NCBI GenBank assembly: GCA_029747585.1
Contig: JAPEVF010001286.1
Coordinates: 1-11,491, forward strand
DNA length: 11,491 bases
Direction of reading: 5' to 3'
DNA from: Pleurotus djamor
Taxonomy: Eukaryota > Basidiomycota > Agaricomycetes > Agaricales > Pleurotaceae
Shown piece by piece: positions 7,000 to 11,491 of the stretch. The number at the start of each line of letters is the position of its first letter. Positions within the stretch are counted from its first letter, which is position 1. The notes beneath the pieces were generated by a model. The model made no database searches. It saw only the letters and a program-made list of their open reading frames with translations, and was not told where the DNA came from. A program made the position numbers and the translations under genes.

Positions 7000-7291
7000 G
7001 CGTACCCTGATACCTTTTTTTTCCTTACTGTGTTATCCTGGACTCTGCCTCGTCTCCTGTACCGATCGCTCTCCCTTCCTCACCCAATGGACATTCTATA
7101 TATATCGTTTGGCTCTCAATCAGCGCCAGTGATGGACTCCCTTTCAGCGTAGCAGTCACAGAGCGCAGCAGATTCGATTGTTATGTCGGAAGTGAAACTG
7201 GTCAGACAAAGAGCCTGCTCAGTTTACAAGGTCGACCGAGGACCAGGCGATTGAAGATCTCTTTCACCTAAGTGGTCAAAGGATTATCGCC
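7000..7291. other. 3' flank of gene D and possible upstream part of the next gene
   Basis: No firm gene is seen. A plus-strand frame is open from 7196 and reads protein-like (STEDQAIEDLFHLSGQRIIA at about 7232-7291) into the first Met of the next candidate gene. An upstream exon may therefore exist, but I could not join one in phase. A TATATATA-type run occurs near 7098. Confidence 0.35.
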
Positions 7292-7921
7292 ATGGCATAT
7301 ATAGAGTAAGGTCGCTCTCGGTGTCCCAATCCTCACCAAACAGTAATCTCCAGTCCAATATCGAAGCAAATAAGCGCTAGAGGAATGTGCGACAGCAAGA
7401 TCACCTTCATCAACACCTTGTTTCGATCAATGGCTCTTGAAGAACCGTTTGAAGGCCCCGCGGATGACTGGGAGCTCGACTATCAATGCAGCAATCTAGA
7501 CCTGAAAGAAGTACGTGGCGTCTGGGAGCAAATCCAAGGTGTAGACATCTAGACGCTCACCGACTACAAAGGATACACCTAGACTTCGTTCAGACGAGTC
7601 GTCGCAATTCACCGTCCATGTAGAGCTCAGATATGGGTCGGAGAAGCTACCCACAGATTACCAGCAGAATCACAAAGGCCCACTTTCGCCTATCTCACCA
7701 AATAGGGAGAGATTGAGAACGTGAGGTAGGGGCCCACTGTGATACTGATCATGATTTGGATGGGAAGCCATAGGAACAACAACAAAAGTCAGAGTCGGAA
7801 GGAGGGCCACTGGTGGAACGATATTCTTCATTTTCAGACTCCAGAGCGCGTCCACTGGTTAAGAGGACATCTTAATGCTACATTCTTGTATTTGGGAGGA
7901 TGGTCCAAGATGACGGAGTAG
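7292..7921 (+). CDS. Possible spliced gene of unknown function
   Basis: I do not recognise this product. Four exons chain in frame: 7292-7305, 7354-7510, 7572-7720 and 7774-7921. The introns are 48, 61 and 53 nt, with donors GTAAGG, GTACGT and GTGAGG, and the model gives 155 residues. Readable pieces include MCDSKITFINTLFRSMALEE, FEGPADDWELDYQCSNLDL, LRSDESSQFTVHVELRYGS and PTDYQQNHKGPLSPISPN. The middle is acidic and likely soluble; the last exon is rich in Trp and His (GHWWNDILHFQ) and less convincing. The protein may instead end at the TGA at 7721 region if the last intron is not spliced. The start is uncertain because the frame is open upstream to 7196. There is no signal peptide or membrane segment. 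It sits between the secreted array and the carbonic anhydrase gene, and convergent with the latter. Support is from frame, splice signals and composition only. Confidence 0.4.
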
Positions 7922-8319
7922 AAATTTCTTGAAAATTTCATGGTTGGAAGCAAGCAAGAACTTAGCAAGTTGGAAATTGAATATTGAAGCACTGAGTCGA
8001 GAGCCAGCCAACCTGGCGCTGGCATGGGCGCCAAACGGATAGGGGAGGACTAAGACACCATTTAGACATCCACCCACCATTCACAGGTCCCCTAGAGGAA
8101 CTATCGTTTTGTGAAGCCTCTCGCGTGTTCGAATGACATAGATTACGACTACTTGCATATCTTTGAGGTCAGACGTCTTGGCGCCAATGGGGCATGCCTC
8201 CAACGTTCTAATTTTGGGTGAATACTCGGCGACTGCGTTAAGATCGGTAGAGCGGCGGATGGTGTGTTCATTTTCAGTTAATTGACGACGTCAATCTTTG
8301 CACTCTTCAACCAGGACCA
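7922..8319. other. Intergenic stretch between convergent genes
   Basis: No supported gene. Minus-strand frames at 7834-8080 lack motifs and splice context. A small inverted repeat, ATTGAC-GAC-GTCAAT, lies at 8281-8295, just past the carbonic anhydrase stop. GAAATTTCTTGAAAATTTC at 7920 is another short, AT-rich near-palindrome. This region should hold the 3' ends of both neighbouring transcripts. Confidence 0.4.
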
Positions 8320-9453
8320 TCACAAAGTACGTGTAACTTCAAGGTCGGTAATTCCCAGCGTCGCAATGTCATATACCCATCCAAGTATTTTCACCTTTTT
8401 CTCAAGCTGGAAAAAGGATTAGCCACATATTTTCAGAGACACGAGTCGGAGTCTCACCACGTTGGCCGCTTTGGATCTCAATATCCGTTTGACGTTCATC
8501 TTGACGGTTTCTTCCACCAACGCGCGAAAACCCGCTGAATGGAGGGTTCAATGAGCAGGTATTCATATTCCAGGTGAAGGAGGATACTAACTGTCGCTTT
8601 TATCCGGAGGCGGAACAACCGTGAACTGACGATTCTTTTGCCGCAGTGCAACAATTTCGGGCCTGAATGCAGAGTTGCTGAACGGCTCGGAGGATGGACA
8701 GGGGGTCCCGGTCAGGCCTCAGGAGTGGGCTCACCTCTGCGACTGAAGGTACAATCTCCTGATGAGCCAGATCCAACGATCCATGGAACCTTTGGCATCA
8801 TGGGCGGACTGCATATTCGAAGTGATCGCTGCTGATACACCTCCGCAACCGTAATGACCCATAACGATGACATGAGAGACGCCAAGATGGTGTAATGCAT
8901 ACAAAAGGACTGAATTCCTATCTGTTTATTAGCGAGGAAAAACTCGGGTGGAGATGTGCTTACCCATTGGCATCGTTCTCAATGTATTGAGCCGCGATAT
9001 TTCTACTTACCTGCGAAAAGGACTCCCGGTTGTGCATTGAAGATGGTGCCCTCGCTTACTCTGTGAGCGGAGCCTTTGAGTTGATAAAATGTTTCGCCAC
9101 TAGTTGAGAAGTTACCTGCTATCAGAGCAGCCTAGAAACATGAAGGAAGGATCTGTGATAGTGTGAGCGTACGGTATGGCATCAAAGGGATATATTGTAC
9201 GTTGATGTGCTCCAGCGGCGGCGTCTGTGATGAAACTTGCATTGGTAGCCTTCATCTTCATCACAAATTGCTTGTTGCCGCTGAGCAGACCAACGGCATC
9301 GGTCGGTACGCCGAGCCTGGAGTCTCTGCCACACCCACCTCCATCATCATCATGTGGAGTGACTATCTCGGAGTGACTCTGGACGATGGGAGCAAGCGAG
9401 ACCAGCAGCAGGCTGAATAGGACAAGTAAGTTCCACTGGGCGATGAGGTTCAT
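8320..9453 (-). CDS. Secreted beta-class carbonic anhydrase, with a 4-nt frame disruption
   Basis: Beta-carbonic anhydrases convert CO2 and water to bicarbonate and a proton, using zinc held by two Cys and one His. The exons, read from the right, are 9453-9116, 9060-8964, 8917-8735, 8662-8592, 8534-8458 and 8406-8320. The start at 9453 opens a signal peptide (MNLIAQWNLLVLFSLLLVSL, cut near VQS), so the enzyme is probably secreted. The CSDSR motif gives the first Cys ligand and its Asp/Arg pair, and GHYGCGG gives the His and second Cys. Other conserved runs are EGTIFNAQPGVLFAG, NIAAQYIENDANG and LHHLGVSHVIVMGH. The C-terminus is GWVYDIATLGITDLEV. Within the second exon, between FAG and NIAAQ (about 9003-9010), there are four surplus bases (GTAAGTAG where GTAG would keep frame). 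Without them the model is exactly 282 residues. The frame break may be a sequencing error or a real lesion. An in-frame Met at 9579 would hide the signal. Confidence 0.88.
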
Positions 9454-10190
9454 GGCGCAAACTTGATGAGTTTCAAGCACCCTCTCTTTCAAGGCTTTAG
9501 ATTTTTTTCGAACGCCATTGCGGTCGTCGACGGAGTCCAGACAGGAAACGCGATCCAGCCAGCTGACGAGTCCTAGCATACCACATTCACGACGCGTTGA
9601 TCGGCTCTAATAATGGAAGGGAAAAGGTCCTAGCCGTTGGGGGAGCAGGTGTATACTTTGTTGGCTTCCAAGGCGTCTTACTGGCGTCGACGATCAGCAA
9701 CTAAAGACTAGAAGCGAATGAGGAGTTAGATTGACTTGGGTTATGTAGCCCTTGCACGCCTAAGGATAAGGGGACAAGTGAAAGGTGTTATGGGGGCCGG
9801 GTACTTCGGTACTGGTACGAGCAAATCAGACTTGACGCGTGACGTCGTAGAGTAGAGGTCGGAGTCAGATATGACAAGTGGGTGACAAGCAAGCAATCTA
9901 CGCACATCGATGAGAGCCGCAAGGAGGTCGAAGCCAGGTGAACGGGAGTTATGGAAAGGCAGGTATTGCGATGACAAAGCAAAATATGAGCGCGTGGAGT
10001 AGGTTCATGGGGACAGCAAAGAGAAGCACTATATATAGCGAGGTGATTATACGATGAACAATTACATATGTTGTGCATGAACGAGTAGACGGGTGGCCGA
10101 AGATGCGCAAGGATTGGATGCGTTGGGCGTGTAACAATGTGTTGCGTTTGTATGATGAGACCGTTAAAGTTAATAAATTGGTAATAAGGA
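9454..10190. other. Intergenic region between G-alpha and carbonic anhydrase genes
   Basis: Both flanking genes point left, so this holds the 3' flank of G-alpha and the promoter of the carbonic anhydrase gene. Open frames at 9741-9977 and 9788-10300 (minus) are rich in Ser, Leu, His and Thr without motifs, and the second overlaps G-alpha exons in another frame. A TATATATA occurs at about 10030-10037, too far from either start to assign. I see no gene here. Confidence 0.45.
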
Positions 10191-11490
10191 TTAAACGAAG
10201 TTGGCGTTTTTGAGGTGCTCGCGAAGGATACCATCTCGAACACTCTTAAGTGTAGCCGAAGTAGCCTTCGTATCCTGTTGTGCTGAAAGTTAGACGACAA
10301 ACGCTTTCGATGGGAGGTGAACGTACTGTCACAGACGTGGGGTACAGATACCCGACTCGGTACTCAGGTGAATTTTGCTTCAACAGGTCCTTAAATTTTT
10401 CCCGAAGATCTGGATGATTGATTGCATTAGCATGTTTCCAATTCGCTATATTGCATTGAAACGTACACTTGACAACGCTCTGGGCGTCATTGGGTCTTTC
10501 CCCATAGCTAGGCATGTGTTTATTGACCATTACGCCCCGCTTCAATTTCTTCTTGAGCAAGTCACATTTGTTGAGGAAGACAATCATGGTGGCATTCTTG
10601 AGGAGTGGCGTGGATACGACTGATTTCCATAAGAGGAATGAATCTTCTAACCGATTGATCGAGGTATCTTCATCCAAACGTTCGTCGAAGCAGGATACGG
10701 GGGCCAGGAAAATAACGGCGTTGACGTGGTCGAAATACGGTAGCCATGCCTGACGCTGAGAACAAGATTGCGTTGGGATGGGAGTGAGAAGAATATCGAG
10801 GAAACGTACTGTAGTTCGAGAACCACCAACATCATAGATGAGCCATTCCTTCCCGAATTCATGGCCTAGCGTCAAGATGGATCATTTAGCATGAGAAGAT
10901 TCAAATGAGAGGCAGAGAGACGAAGTCGCGGGTCGGATGTATATAGGGAAGGCTGGTAAGGAGGACTTTCATACCAATGGAAAAAGAAGGGATCGCACCC
11001 TGTTCAAAGACGATTCGGTGTTCTTGAACACCTACGGTACGAAGGCGAGCTCGGACAACGTCATCATCAGTGGGCTCATACGAAGCGGTGGCTATGCGTT
11101 CTTGGTCGTCTAAAAAACTGGCGCAGACATGCCTCTGTTAGATCCGATCATACACTGAGATAGAGAATGGACCTACAACCCAGACGACTCTTCAATTGTA
11201 ACGCGCCGCTTCTGAAGGACAGCTCTGACCCCTTCGTCACGCCAGAGGGAAACGAGATCTTGCTTGCAGTTAATGAGAACTTCAGTAACCTTGTCCCCGC
11301 TACTACGTGCACTCCCGCCTCCCGACGATGGCCGACTTCCTTGCCTACCCGACGAGGGCCCAGCTAATGCGTCACTCCAGCAGCGCACTGTCAATTCACG
11401 TTTCCTACGTTGTCGGACAGCAAAGGTTGGCGGATCAAATGGCGTCGCGTGCATCTCCTCGGGCGCGGCATCTCGTACTTCATCTGCCAT
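10191..11490 (-). CDS. Heterotrimeric G-protein alpha subunit, 3' part, cut by the right edge
   Basis: G-alpha subunits bind GTP and relay signals from membrane receptors. The exons, from the right, are 11490-11177, 11117-10975, 10865-10810, 10755-10467, 10409-10327 and 10274-10191. They join in frame to 322 residues plus stop, with introns of 52-109 nt. The visible part covers the helical domain (DLVSLWRDEGVRAVLQKRR, FFLDDQERIA), switch I (DVVRARLRTVG, Arg and Thr kept), switch II (WLIYDVGGSRTT), WLPYFDHVNAVIFLAPVSCF, the guanine motif FLNKCDLLKKK, VVKYLREKFKDLLKQNSPE, YPTSVTDTKATSATLK and the C-terminal LREHLKNANFV. The P-loop GxGESGKS is missing, so the true start lies beyond the window; the ATG at 11490 is probably internal. 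Odd points: the catalytic Gln of DVGGQR is Ser, the TCAT motif reads TSVT, and a Ser/Gly-rich insert lies before the helical core (about 11390-11270). It belongs to the divergent G-alpha type found in basidiomycetes. Intron 10809-10756 is readable in frame. Confidence 0.9.
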
Positions 11491-11491
11491 G

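Noticed and set aside
6728..7132. 134-residue plus-strand frame rich in Val, Leu and Gln
   Set aside because: It is the shadow of the Gly/Ser/Pro repeat tail of copy D in another frame.
9163..9420. Plus-strand frame opposite the carbonic anhydrase
   Set aside because: It is the antisense of exon 1 of the carbonic anhydrase, with no motif of its own.
9788..10300. 170-residue minus-strand frame between G-alpha and carbonic anhydrase
   Set aside because: It overlaps the last G-alpha exon and intron in another frame, has low-information composition and no family motif.

Overview
The window looks like a piece of a basidiomycete (most likely Agaricomycete) nuclear genome. Genes are cut by many short introns, mostly about 45-65 nt, with GT..AG ends. 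The G-alpha, beta-carbonic anhydrase and secreted cysteine-rich proteins are fungal in style. No bacterial features, tRNA, rRNA or CRISPR were seen. Single Ns, several of them beside homopolymer runs, suggest a draft assembly, so some of the frameshifts noted below may be sequencing errors.

Layout. Positions 1-313 (-) hold the 5' end of an unrecognised gene that runs off the left edge. Positions 1036-1997 (-) hold a broken or error-bearing gene with an F-box-like N-terminus. Positions 2605-6999 (+) hold the centrepiece: a head-to-tail array of four paralogous genes (called A-D here) for small secreted cysteine-rich proteins. I rebuilt each from six exons. All four share intron positions and phases, exons of 139 (127 in D), 75 and 11 nt, and the pattern C-x8-C-x7-C-x28-C-x-C-x3-C-x8-C-x17-C. 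Copy D loses four residues in one loop, gains a cysteine, and carries a long Gly/Ser/Pro tail. Positions 7292-7921 (+) hold a possible spliced gene of unknown function. Positions 8320-9453 (-) hold a secreted beta-carbonic anhydrase with seven exon segments and a 4-nt frame disruption. Positions 10191-11490 (-) hold the 3' part of a heterotrimeric G-protein alpha subunit gene, cut by the right edge, in which the usual catalytic Gln of switch II is Ser.

Working together. The four secreted paralogs form a local gene family that probably arose by tandem duplication. They share a CGGGTTTCTCGC-like upstream element, and copies B and D share a longer homologous promoter block. The family function is not recognisable; candidates are effector, cell-wall or antimicrobial roles outside the cell. 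The carbonic anhydrase and G-alpha genes are ordinary neighbours on the opposite strand, and nothing in the sequence links them functionally to the array.
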